From assembly GCF_027942865.1 (NCBI RefSeq), contig NC_134529.1, positions 22,980,467-23,044,466 of the forward strand: a stretch of DNA of 64,000 nt, given 5' to 3'. The stretch is from Odontesthes bonariensis. Its lineage: Eukaryota; Chordata; Actinopteri; Atheriniformes; Atherinopsidae. The position numbers and the translations under genes are program-made. Of the stretch, positions 35,930 to 48,291 are shown piece after piece (the stretch's first letter is position 1; every line of letters starts with the position of its first letter). The notes below the pieces were generated by a model. That model was given only the letters and a program-made list of their open reading frames with translations. It was not told the DNA's origin and did not search any database.

Positions 35930-36202
35930 TCGACGAGGCTTTTAATTTAAAGGTTTTCACTGGAAGCCATTTTTTAAAATCTCGCGGGCTTGACGCTCAG
36001 CAGGGAGAGAGGAGAGAGGAGGGAGAGGGAGAGGGAGAGGGAGTGGGAGTGGGAGAGGGGCCGTGGAGGAGGAGAACAGAGGAAGAGGACAGGAGGAGAG
36101 GAGGTGAGGAGGGCGCTGGTGGAGGACATTCACTCATTGTTATCAACTCGAGGAGCGGTGGAGACCTCGTTGCTACACTTGAATTTCCGGGAGAGCATTC
36201 AG
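35930..36202 (+). promoter_or_regulatory. fzd3: fzd3 first (non-coding) exon and promoter-proximal region
   Basis: CpG-containing, purine-rich sequence ends in a donor, cattcag|gtaaag, at 36203, the first good donor upstream of the coding exon. The transcription start is not defined by a TATA box; a position near 35.95-36.0 kb is inferred. Further CpGs continue to about 36600 in the first intron. Together with the fbxo16 TATA at 34.5 kb it forms a divergent promoter interval of about 1.5 kb. Confidence 0.5.
36002..36060. repeat. GAGGGA purine tandem repeat in fzd3 leader
   Basis: Imperfect gagagagg/gggaga hexamer repeats, strongly purine-biased with many GGG runs on the transcribed sense strand. 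It creates an Arg/Glu-rich spurious frame. Confidence 0.75.
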
Positions 36203-37295
36203 GTAAAGTTGCTGATTATTTATCGTTTTTTTTTGTACATATATGGGCGGAGTGTTTAGCTTGGGCGACCACCTCCGTTGCCGCCCGGTTCGTTGCGGTG
36301 AATGATGACACCAGTTTACGGAGCAGGCTGCTTATGCCACGGTTACTATCAGTCAGGATGAACAAACCGTCATCTTTTGTCTACGCTGCGTTGCTTGACA
36401 TTTCTCGCTGTTGAATAATTGCTCGCGGGGTGCATCACTTACGGTGGGTTCAAACAAACACGGAGCTGGAACAGGCTTCCCGGGTACGTCAGTTAGCTAT
36501 TCTCACGTTAATGGGGAGCAATTAATCTACGATTTCCCAGCGAGGAGCAGAGGGAGCTCGTTCACTCGACGCACAGGTAGGCTAACGGACGCGCTAAGGT
36601 CGCATAAAGAATACTATAACTTTTAATGCATCCGGTCTTGTGAGATATTTTTGCTTTTTAACGCATGTGTACAAGAATATTATTTATATTTTCATTCATT
36701 TTTATATTTTCAATGAGTGAATGGTAAGGTGTTGGGCTGCTATGGGTGTGTACTGACATGTAAATGAAACAATTTCCGTTGAGAAAAATGCCGAACTAAA
36801 ACAAGGGGGCCAATAACGACCTAAAACAGAGCTCCACTTTAAATACAAAGCGTGAAAGGGATGTCAGAATTAATTTTACCAAAAAAAAAATGCTAAGTTG
36901 CATTTTAAAATTGGTACAGTTAAAGCTCAAAATACCAACATTAATGTTTAAAAAGGTGATGATCTGAATATTTGCCCTATATATGTGGTGCTTTGTATTC
37001 TTTGTTATTGATTCCTGATAGTTGATGTTGATATTGTTTGGACTCATCTACCCAACCCTACCCGCAACCACAATTATTGACTTGATAAACAGTTACCAAG
37101 CCTCTTGAAACAGCTTTTTATGTGTTTTTCCACTTATAGTCTGTGATTAACGGAATTCTCAGTAAATATTTTTGCTGTGCTTTTTCATTTTTAAATGATA
37201 CAATATATATATGAACTTTTCTTCTCGTTGTAGTCCTTTTATCTATTTTTTATTTTAAATTTGAAAATGTATTTGTCTTGTTTTGCTGATTGCAG

Positions 37296-37675
37296 ATCTC
37301 CATCGCCACCTGTCACAGATATTTTCTCCGAAGCAACATTGTTGTCCAGCGAGGAAGAGGAGGGAGGAGTGTGAGCCTTTCCGTCACTGCGCAGCCTCCT
37401 GAAGCACCGCAGCCTCTGTCAGGCGATGGAGGTGTAGATGATCTGGGATCTCTGCTGTGATGGATGCAGCCAGCTTCAGCCATGGCTACGTTGGATTATG
37501 CTCCCCGACCCGGACTGTTTCTCTGTGATCAGAGCAGGAGGAAGAGGCTGCCAGAAAGTCCACAAGCCTTGTGACTTCCCTTTCCAGGTGAATGAGCCTC
37601 ATGCTGACCGGGCTCAACCCCTCGTCCTAACCAGCCGTCTCCCGGGTTTTGCCTTCTCTTCTGTACGGACCAGTA
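37296..37675 (+). other. fzd3: fzd3 5' UTR part of exon 2, with upstream ATGs
   Basis: The acceptor ttgctgattgcag ends at 37295. The 380-nt leader contains several ATGs before the true start, including a minimal ATG-GAG-GTG-TAG at 37426, an ATG directly after it at 37438 whose frame overlaps the CDS, and another at 37460 closing at TGA 37526-37528. Confidence 0.7.
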
Positions 37676-40600
37676 ATGGATCTTCTGTGGGTGTTTTCTG
37701 TGTCCATGCTGACGGCATGTGTGGCCATCCCCATGGACGCGGCGACGGGGAGCCACAGCCTCTTCACCTGCGAGCCCATCACCCTGCGCATGTGTCAAGG
37801 GCTGTCGTACAATTCCACGTTCATGCCCAACATAATGAACCACTACGACCAGCAGACCGCCGCTCTCGCCATGGAGGTACAGTGCACTGCTGATATGTGA
37901 TGTAGAAACAATGTACGAAGCCAATTGCCACTTCAGTTGTTAGATTTTCAGAGACGGTGCTGATAGAGAATATTTTTTTTCTTTTTTTTTTCTCTCTTTT
38001 TATAGACAAAACTAATAGCTTTCCTCTGGCTGTCACTGAGGGAATTTTTAGATCGGAATGTGATCTAAATATTGTCGCTGAACCGTGGCGTCTGTAATAG
38101 TTTCAGGTGCATTAGCAGCCAACGAATTTCACCAACAATACTTAATATGTACAAGAAAAGCTACACAGTTCTGATCACTTTGCAAATAGTGATTTAAAAA
38201 AAAAAATATTATTGAAATAGAAAAATAAAGCATAATCCAACACTGTTGTAGATTTCCACCAAGTCCAGCTCAGAGATGAATCATCTGTTGAAAAATTAAT
38301 ACTATTAATACAAAAACTGATGGAAGTCTGTTTGTATTCATTACTCAGACCCACGGTTAATATTTATGTCGTGGTCATTTTGTCTTGAAACAATGTTCCA
38401 GAGGGAAATTAGAAAATAGCGGCCTGCGTTAAATGTGTAAATTATGGAAGATAAAAGAAACCAGATTCGAACGCAAATTATTTCACTAGTGCAGGTGTTG
38501 CAATGTAGAAACCATCCCTTAGCCGAAAAGGTGTTATGTTTTTGGTGGACCTTTAAACAATAATCTTTTGAAAAGAGGAATTGTGGGCAGAGAGAGCAGG
38601 TGGAAACTACACTGAGACTTGACAGTTCACAAAAGTAGCAATCATTCTAAACTGCATCAGAAATGTCTTTTTTTTTTTTATGAGACTGAATGAATACATT
38701 TTTTTATATGGGAAATAGAATACATTCTCCTTTTAATTTTCTTACATCTTAACAATGTGGTACGTTTGGCTACAATAGCCCGAAACATATCAGCTTTCAT
38801 ATTCCCGAAGTCTTTGCAGTGTATTCAAAACCTTTTGTGTATTATAACCATAGGGTTTGTTGGTATCCCTTAACATTGCAGTTTTTAAAGCAATGTGACC
38901 TTATTTCCATTTTTTCCTTATCCTTTCTCTTATCTTTCTGTGTGACCAGGAAAGGAGCTTATAATCTAACTAGTCTCCTTCACTTGTTACGTAAGGGGTT
39001 CAGTGTGTCTGCTGCACCACAGACCTCAGTAGACCACCTGGGTGCACGCTGAGATGGGGATATTGAAGACTAGCTGCCCACTTAAATTAGGCTCTTTCAG
39101 CTCCAGAAACTGTGAGTGCATTGCCAAAATATTAAGCACACAATCAAGTTTTAATATCAGTTGCTGTAGGTCATAGAAACATTGCATTATGAAACAGCTG
39201 CAGTTTAACTGGGTGCAGTGTTCACATGTTGCACATCTGGCATGTTTTGCAGACAGACTGACTTTCAGATCCTCTGTTGGTCACGAAAGCTGTTTTACAT
39301 AACTGGCTTTTGAGCCGTTTGTCAACAAAGCCGAGAGGGAACGATACAAAACAATGTTTGATTTCATTTTGGTACAGGTGATGGATTAAAGCTAACCTTT
39401 CCGTGTTAAGGGTATGTTTTATTATTTTTAATCTGTAGCTTTACCATCCACATACTTGGGCTGTTGTTACTGCTGTGCTATCCTCTTTGAATTACGGACT
39501 TCAGTATTTAAGCGACCGTGGAACAAATGCAGATAATCCCATCTTTTATATGGGCTGATCAGTTGTGAAGGTCACCTATGGAGCGGTTTTTGCCCAAAAC
39601 ACTCGACTAAACTCTTCCCATCTTTAGGCGTGCATCAGTCATCTGTATTGTGTTCCCATTTGCTTCTGTTCCCTCTGCCACGTTTACCCTTCGACCCAGC
39701 CCTGCCCCACCCTGCCTGCCACGGCGATGATGTCGATGTGCGACACCCTGCCAGCCATCTGTGCCCTCTCCACTCCACTATACTTGGCATAGACTCATTG
39801 AGTGAGAGATAGATCGAGATGAGCAGGGCGGGAGGAGCAGTTTGCTACTAAAATCCAAGATTATGTAACCTTCGAACACGGCCTGCCCAGCTGTGGGAGC
39901 GCGGCAGCACCGCATCACAGCTGTGCTCTTATTTGGTCTTGGACTTGTAAACATTCCCATGTCTATGGGCTCACATTTCCATGTTGTTTTAAAGCTATTT
40001 AAAGGTGGATTTTCAATGGTTGTTTTCAGGAAAACGCTGTTTGAATTTTTACGTGGACAATAGCATGTGATGTCGGTTAAATAATTAATGTAACTGATTA
40101 AATGTTACTGAGTAAGTACTGTGTTGTTTGAGGCTAGGTTAGCTTTTTACGCCTAATCGCAGCGTGTGTGCTGCAGTGAACAGACAGGGGCACTCCTGGT
40201 TTCGATGGTGTTCACTTTGATTGGTCATGGATTTACAATTAAGTCTTTTTTAGTGCTCAGAAAAGGCTCATTGGGTTTAAGGAACACATGGAAACCCGAT
40301 AGGTTTCAGATCACGGAGACTGCTCTTCTGTTTGGCTCTTTTTTTCTGATAGCTCGGCCCATATCCAGTTCATGGGAGAATTCAAAGCCTTTAAGATGTT
40401 GAGAGCAGCCAAATGAGAATTGACAGTTGATTTTAAAGGGAATTAGATCTGCTGAATAGCCATGATAATGATGATGAATGCCTTGCACCGTGGAGAAAGT
40501 GGGAGTTGGACGGGAACCAGCGCCTGTCGTCCTTGCAGTTTTTGTTTAAACCCCCTGAAGTGCTCTCTTTTCTGATTTCTTTTATTCAGACCCTCTTTTC

Positions 40601-43600
40601 AAGGCTTTTTCAGGGTTTTCTAGTTTTCAGGGAAAATGGGGTAATTTATCACTATATCGTTAGTTTTAAACCTATAGAAAAAATTTCTAGAACTGCGCTC
40701 CACTGATTTTTATATTAGTCTTTTTGTGTAACACCGATGGTTTGATGGATCAGAAATGTACCGCAAACCACACTAGAAGCACAATGTGCAAAAGAATATT
40801 TGTAAAAAACTGTTTTTTAAAACATATTTCACAAATCATTTTTCTCCAGCCGTCTGAACAGGAGAAGACTCAAAACGAGACGTTTTTATTAAAAACTGTA
40901 CTTTATTATCTGGTGTTTATCCTCTTCCAATATGTCATGGCTGACCGCTGCATGACCTCACCGCTGAATCGGGACAGGGGCCTCGGGGCCTGGGGCTTTA
41001 GAATCTTTTTTTGCCACAGTGATACTGTGCCATACAAGATAAGTGATAGCGTAGCGGATTTGACTGGCATTACAAAAAGAGGAAAGTAAATGGGCTAAAA
41101 TCCCTTTATTTAGACATCGATGCTCTCTGCATCTCCAACAGGCGTATAAAGCAGCGTGGGCTCATCACAGGAAATCAATTTAGCCTGTATGAGCCGTCTT
41201 TGGCATCCCAGGCAGATGGAATTTGGTTCACAATTGATGGTGTACAGTGAGAAGACAATACTGCTCTTTTTAAATGCAGGTAATTAAATCCCACACTTCT
41301 AGATTTATTCATGTTCTAAGGAAAGAGAAGATAATTTGTCTTGATGTTGTAAACATTCCTGTTGCTTTGGACTTTCTGGATTTAATATTTTTGCATAAGC
41401 ATTTGTGCATCTTGTAGAATAGATCCACCAAGTTTTTAAGAATCTCTCAAAAGTGTGGTACCAACGCATGTGTTAACAAAGCATTTTCAACCGCTAAATA
41501 TTTGTTGCAGTTTAAGTGAAACGATCGTTTGTATTCTCATTTGATAAATTTCAGATACTTAGCAGGAAAACTGCTATTCCGGAAAAGAGGGTAGGCTAAT
41601 GGAGGCGATTTTCAGAAGTACTGTTAAAAGTAATAAGTGAGCAGGCATTCATAGAAGGTCTGTTTAAGGCCAGATGGACCAAGTGAGGGTCAGGGCCAAG
41701 TGAAGATTATAATTACATCAGATTGATGAGTGGGCTTGTTTACATGAAGCCAAAGCCAAACCATCAAATCATTTCAATGGTGGCTAGATAGAAAAGATAG
41801 CTGCCTTGGTGAGATGATGATCATGTTACTAAACCTTTGTGGGTATCTTAATCAGATCCTTTTGTAGCATTTGTTTAGCATCAAATGCTAAGTGGGACAC
41901 ACTGACACAAAGACTAATCAATGGCCGGTTTTTAATCTGCTCAGTCCACGTCCACTCATTTTCCTCTGTGTAAAGGCCATTAAATCAGCCTCTTGTCTCA
42001 GGTTTACAACACGTCCAGATAAACTGTGTCGTGTTACAGCTGCTGTGTAGAATAACCTAGATACTCCACCCGTTCAGTATGAATGGTTTTGTAAAGGGGA
42101 GGGCAGGTTTGTGTGCGAAATTGTGTCTGTAGATACTGATAAGTCTTTTAAAACATACAGGAGTGGACTAAAAAGTACTTTGTGTAACATGCTAATTGTG
42201 TTAGTTAGTAAAGATGTATCCCAGCTTAGCACAGACACACACACACACACATGCACTCTCGCCCACATGCAGACACAACATGGTCTGATAAATCCTACCC
42301 AGCGTGACCCAGCTATAAAAGAGCCTCTTGTTTTATTTAATGTCCAACACCGTGTTTATTGGCTGTGGAGTGAATGAGGAGCACATCCAGCGAGGAACAC
42401 GCTGGTCCACAACAGCCATTCTGTGTGTGTGTGAGTGTGTGTGTAAGTAAATGGATATTACACACTATCTAAGCACAAGGATTTCAAACACTTTCTTAGC
42501 ATTGAATGGCACGGCTGATTGGTTGAACCATCCCTCCTCTCTCTCTCCCCCACTCTCCCACCCCCCTCCCTGTACCTCTTTTGTCCTCCCCCCTCCCCCC
42601 CATGCAAGGCTCACCCGTTGCCCAGGGAACGGTCCCTATTGTGCCATTAACAAAGGCAGCAGAGGCTTTTTTTGCCTACCAGGAGGTGGTCCCCTCCGCC
42701 CTGCACCCTGACCTCCTCGAACCCCACTTTCCTCCCTCCTTCTCCTCCTCCTTCTCCTCTTCTCTGTTGATGCATCACTCGTCGCTATGGTGCTGAGCTT
42801 GGAAATCTGGAGATTTGGAATGACTAAAGAGGGGGGGGGGGGTGTACATGGGTGCGGGAGAAAATGTTGGAGGGAAAGGGCTGACCAAGGAAGGGGGATG
42901 ATGGGAAGAGAGGTGACTGGGGGGTATTTATAAAAGAACAAATCATCACAGACCAGTTGACCACGGTGGTCTTCTTTGTCAGCAATTCATCATTCACAGC
43001 ATCCCAGCAGCGGACCCAGAGCCTTCATTAAAATCTAATTACTGTACTGTTAGGAAGGTACATACAACCACCCCTGGATGCGCTTAATTAGACCAGACTG
43101 TAGTAATGAACATACCAATATATTAATAAGATTCAAAGCAGACCGGATAATCTTAGAACTGCGTGAGGTGAAACTGAGGTCAGGCCTATTTTTCTTCACA
43201 GCCTCAAGATTAGAGCTTTTTACCAAAACAGCAATATGTAGAAATATGGAAAAATGCTGGATAATTAAATACATGTATGCAGTTTCACCACAGTCGTCTG
43301 CATATTAATATGAGTACGATAAATCAGTCTGTGGAATCGTTTTGGCGATGATGCACAATAACGGAACACTGAAATGTAATTTTCAAAGCAGCATTTTGAA
43401 TCTTTTCTGACCTTCAGTTAAATCTGCTAAATCTGTTTTAAAAAATGTGAAAGTTTCCAACACCAAAAAAACCAACCAGAAGCTAAACTGAACTTGTCGG
43501 TGGTTCATTCTGCAGCATTGGCAGTCAGTGGGGTTACATGGAACTGTAAAGAATCGGATTAATGGCTAAATTACAATAAGACTGAGTTATTAAGTCCATG

Positions 43601-46600
43601 TATACACCTTAGTTTGACTAAAAATTAGACCGGATCGGGCCGGACCCCGAGATAACTCGGTTGATAGTCACACTAAACATGCTTGTAGACGGTGAAGCAC
43701 TTGGTGAATTGGACTTTGCGTTCTGCTCATGCTCGAGATTTTTTTCCCGGGGTCGTGACCTGAAAGTCAAAGGAGACGATATTACTGTTGTTGTCGCCGC
43801 CGTCGGAAAGAAACAACGCGATGGAGAATGCGCCGTTGTGCATCGCGTTTGTGCAATAACCATGCTCATCGCAAACGAAATGTAGAGGGACGTAGCTTCA
43901 TCTTGCTCTTCGTTTGCCGTCTTTCTCGAATGCCTGAGTTTGTTGTTGGTGGTGAGGAGGTGGCTCTATTACCACGAGTTGAAATGGGTCAGCGCCACCT
44001 ATTGTACCGGAGTATTAAGATTACTTTATTGTCATGTACACACGGATGGCAGCCCTCGAAAATTACTCCTTCGCATTTGACCCATCCAGTTGAACACACA
44101 TGCATATCCGGTCACACACTCATGGAGACAGATGCCATTCACTGATTGACTGGCAGTCAATCACAGCGCCCGGGGAGCATGGGGGTGCCTTGCTCAAGGG
44201 CACCTCAGCCGTAGCAAGGAGGACGTGGACTGCCACCCCTGTCAGTCCACCAATCTATTTTGAGTGGCGAGAGTGGGAATCGTCCCGCCAACCTTCCGGT
44301 TATTGGATGAGCCACGGTATGACATACTTTGTGCCAATGATTCCATTTATTCACCGCCATATATGCTTGGATAATCCAACTATAGCTATAATCGAATTAA
44401 TCTCATCATGTAGAGTCGACCCACTGACTGAAGTTAATCCAAACATCAAGGCTCAAAGGTGTCTGCTGTTAATGAGTTGAAAAGAATGATTTAAAAAAAG
44501 CATAATTTGCTCATTAGTTTTTGTCTCACCAAGATAAATGCGGTAATTTGATAATTCTTTCTGAGGGCAGCATAAACTTTTGGATTACGAGCTTCAGACA
44601 CTGTTGCGCTCCAACATTAAATGTTGTGGAGGTGGAAAAACAGCTCTGACCATGGACACAAGACCTGTGGCGGTGTCCTGTGGTGTCTGGTGTCGGCATG
44701 TTATCCTCGGTTGCAGGGTTTTCCTCTGCAGATCATTCTTGTTGATGCTGGATCGGATTTGGGTCCGTGGAGTTTGGAGGGCTGGTCAACAGCTTGGGCT
44801 CTTTGTAGTGCTTCTTGAGCCGTTCCTGAGCAGTTTTTGTGCCGTGACGGGGTGCATTGTCATTGTCCTGCTGGGGGGGGGGGGGGAGAGAGAGAGTCGT
44901 CGCCATTCACATAAATACCAGGAATCAAGGTTTCCCAGCAGCGCTTTACATTGGAATGATACCACGGAAGTTATTCACTTCACCTATCTGTTTCAAATGT
45001 GGCTGATCTGTGTTGGTCTGCTTTAGTCTGCTCTGGGCCTGAGATCTGACTTGGCTCGCTCTTGTTTGTATTTACCTTCCTCATTTCTGTATTTATTACT
45101 TATTACAAAGAGGGTGTCAGGGTAACTGGGACTGGACTTAACAGGGTTTGATTTTTCTAATGCGTAATTTTCATACTTTAAGAGTAGACTTTTGTATTTG
45201 TCCAAAACTGAAAAGGGAATTAGCATTTAAATGTATCCAGAGTCCCAGAATACATTGCTTCTAAGATTAAAGCAAGATTCTGTTTCTTCCAGACTGGCAC
45301 GTCACTCCACATTTTCAAAGATCAAAAATCCTTAAAAATCTTCCATGAATTTATGATCCCGTGTCCTATCAGTGTGATAGAAGCTGAAATTACACGAGAA
45401 TACCACCCAACCCCCCAGGCCTGCGCCATTCTACAGAGTTGTGTACTACTACATGATTCATTTTCCTTACATGGCTGGCCGACAAACCTCTGGCCATTTA
45501 CAGCACCGGTGGTTCAGCAGATGCTTTGAATGCATCCATTAAAATTGAATCCGGAGGAGAGCATGTGGGCTCCTCAGGGGCTCAAGATGTTGGTGTTTAG
45601 AGTTATTCAGGCTGCTGATTGTATTTGTAAAGCTGTGACCAACCATATGGTGCACCAGTTCAGTCCTGGCTAAACTGGCCCACATGATGGATTGACTGTC
45701 ATAAAATGGCTGAACATATATATTGAGGAAAAGTAGACGAACTGGTAGGTATAAAAACAGAAAAATGATAAGACTTGATGAATAAGAAGAGGGATGAATG
45801 TGGCCTAGTTTTTCCATAGAAAAATAATCGTTCCTTGTATTCTGTATATTTACTAAATCCCTTTCTCTGTAGAACTATAGTGTGGGACATTGTGCTCTGT
45901 GAGATATATCGGTGGCCTGCGGGAATCAAAGCAGAGTGCGGAAGCAAAGATGCAAGCTCATTTTAACTGCATTAAGCCATGTTTGAGTGGCTACCCCTCA
46001 ATGTCCGGGCATCACTGATTAAGTAATAGATGTCACAGGACTGCACACTGGCAACAAAACATCTCAGGGAGAATAGTCAGCCTACTGTTATCGCACTGCT
46101 GGGAGGGTGGAGTGAAAAACAGGGCTTTCTGCTCCTCTCTGTTGTTTCTCCAGAGAACAAAGTAGTCTAGTTTCCTTTTTTCTTTGCTTATTTGACCCTT
46201 TTGTTACTGAACCTTTCTGTAACACAATAAGTCTAAAAGCATTCCTTTAAAAAGCAGCCATTATTATGGCTGATGATTATTATTATCTTTTATGATATTT
46301 AGATCAGGATCTTTTAAGAAGCTACTCGCTTGGGACATTACAACCTGACACATAAGCTGGGTTTCCATTCATTAGTGGGGCAAATCTGAGCAATCGTTTG
46401 AAAACCAGCAAAAGAGAAGTGTGAATCTTGAATTGACAGGTTGGAAGCAAATAAAATAGTTTGTGTTGTGTTTCAGAGGGTGACAGTATAGGCTTTTCTT
46501 GCTAGCGGTTGTATTTAACTAGAAGAGGTAGTTGTCCTGAACCCAAGAGAAAAAACTACCTCAAGTGAGCGTACACGCGTTTGTGTGCATTAGGTTTCAT

Positions 46601-47836
46601 TTGTACAGTTTCCATTCAACTTTTCTTATTTACATCTTTTAGAGGTGAATTAAACCTCTGCTATCGATTGTCAGTGAGAGGTTTAGTGTGAAACCGTGCT
46701 GTGTGTTTGATGATGATCTGCACTAATGAAAGCGTTTAAAGTCGGATCACACTCAGCAGTTGTGTTTATGCTGCATAGATAATTCTGGGTCATGACATGC
46801 TGGAGTGCTTATGTCACACTGTACAGTCGTGCTCGATGAGACGAGAAATCGCCATTTGCACAGAGATGACACAATCCACTGGTTAAATGATCTCAGTTAA
46901 GACAGGCTGACGGGATATGCCCACTTTGCTGAGATGAGACTTATAATACCGAAAACAGTGTGTTAATGTTCATATTTGTCATGCATCCAGGTGACTCACT
47001 AGTAGGAGAGCATTTCCTCTTGCCGGAGAAGTGATAGTGATGGCAAATCCTGCATTAATGAGGGTGCTTTTGGCCAAGCCTAACAGCCATTCTGAATCCC
47101 TTTCCATACAGACATCACATGTGGGTGACGGGAGCAGACATTTACCGATCCAGACAGATGGTGGGGACAACTGTAGCAACAGTCGGTTCCAATCTGGTTG
47201 TAGTTATTGTGGCAAACAATTGAGGGGAGAAAAGCAAAATCCTGCATCACTGCATCTCTAAATCTGCATCTCTTGAAGAGCATTAAATGTATTTAATTTG
47301 CCTCTATCCAAAGGTTCAGTCAAAATGGCCAGTTATATAAAACAAGCCTTTAGTTTTCTTTTCATCTTTAACTTGAATAACAAAATCCAACCTTGTGATC
47401 TGTTGGTACACGCCCTCAGAGCTGTTCTATTTTGTGATCTCTGCATCTGGCTCAGAGAAGAACAAAGATTCTCGGGTCTGTTGACTAAACACTCTTTTGG
47501 AAGTTGCCTGGTCAGCAGAACAGCTGCTGAATGTGGAAGAAAAGTTTGCTTGTTCACCTGTGTACCTCTTAAAGGAACTTTAGGAAAATATTTCGAGTGT
47601 GATTCTGCTTTCACTGGTCAGGCAAAAGATATCGCTGTCACACAGAGCTTTATGTCTTTTTATTCTATAATGAAGAAGCAGAGATGAATATTTAACTTTA
47701 ATAATATCCACCTCTCTAACAAACCCACAGAGACTGGTTATCCTTTTCTCACCCCTCCTCTCCCTTCCCTTCCCCTCCCCCTCTCTGTCCCTGTCTGTCA
47801 TAAAGCCCTCTGTCTTTAAATTCTGGGGGAGGGTGC

Positions 47837-47889
<53 letters not shown>

Positions 47890-48241
47890 AATTGACTTGG
47901 GTGTGGTTACAGGCCTTTCTGTAACAATTTTGTGTAGGTCTTTGCAAATGAACACACAAAAAGCATCCACACACGCACACACACACAGACTCTGCTGTAA
48001 GTGACTTCATGGTAACACGGCCCGCAGATGCTTGCTGCTCTCACACTGTGTCTTAGCACAGTTTATCTGTGTGAGACCATTATGATGCTGGTTTGTGGGT
48101 GTGTTGGCATGCAAGTAATATACTTGTGTTGGTACTTCCCCTTGTTAGTGTGTGTATGCATGTTGTCACAGAGTGTCAGTCAGACACAGCATGGTCCTCC
48201 CTGTCATACAAAGGCCCTGTCTACAGCAGCAGAGGGAGCCC

Positions 48242-48291
<50 letters not shown>

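Noticed and set aside
35911..36414. Plus-strand 167-aa Glu/Gly/Arg-rich frame
   Set aside because: It comes from the GAGGGA repeat in the fzd3 leader and crosses the exon-1 donor at 36203.
37649..37675. Nine-codon N-terminal extension of the fzd3 frame
   Set aside because: The extension begins at TTG, not ATG. The ATG at 37676 has a good start context and opens the signal peptide.
44580..45026. 148-aa plus-strand frame in the fzd3 intron
   Set aside because: GC-richer and repeat-like, but no family match or splice boundaries; I could not identify it and do not call it a gene.
47580..48010. His-Thr repeat frames on the minus strand
   Set aside because: Translation of the (GT)n microsatellite.
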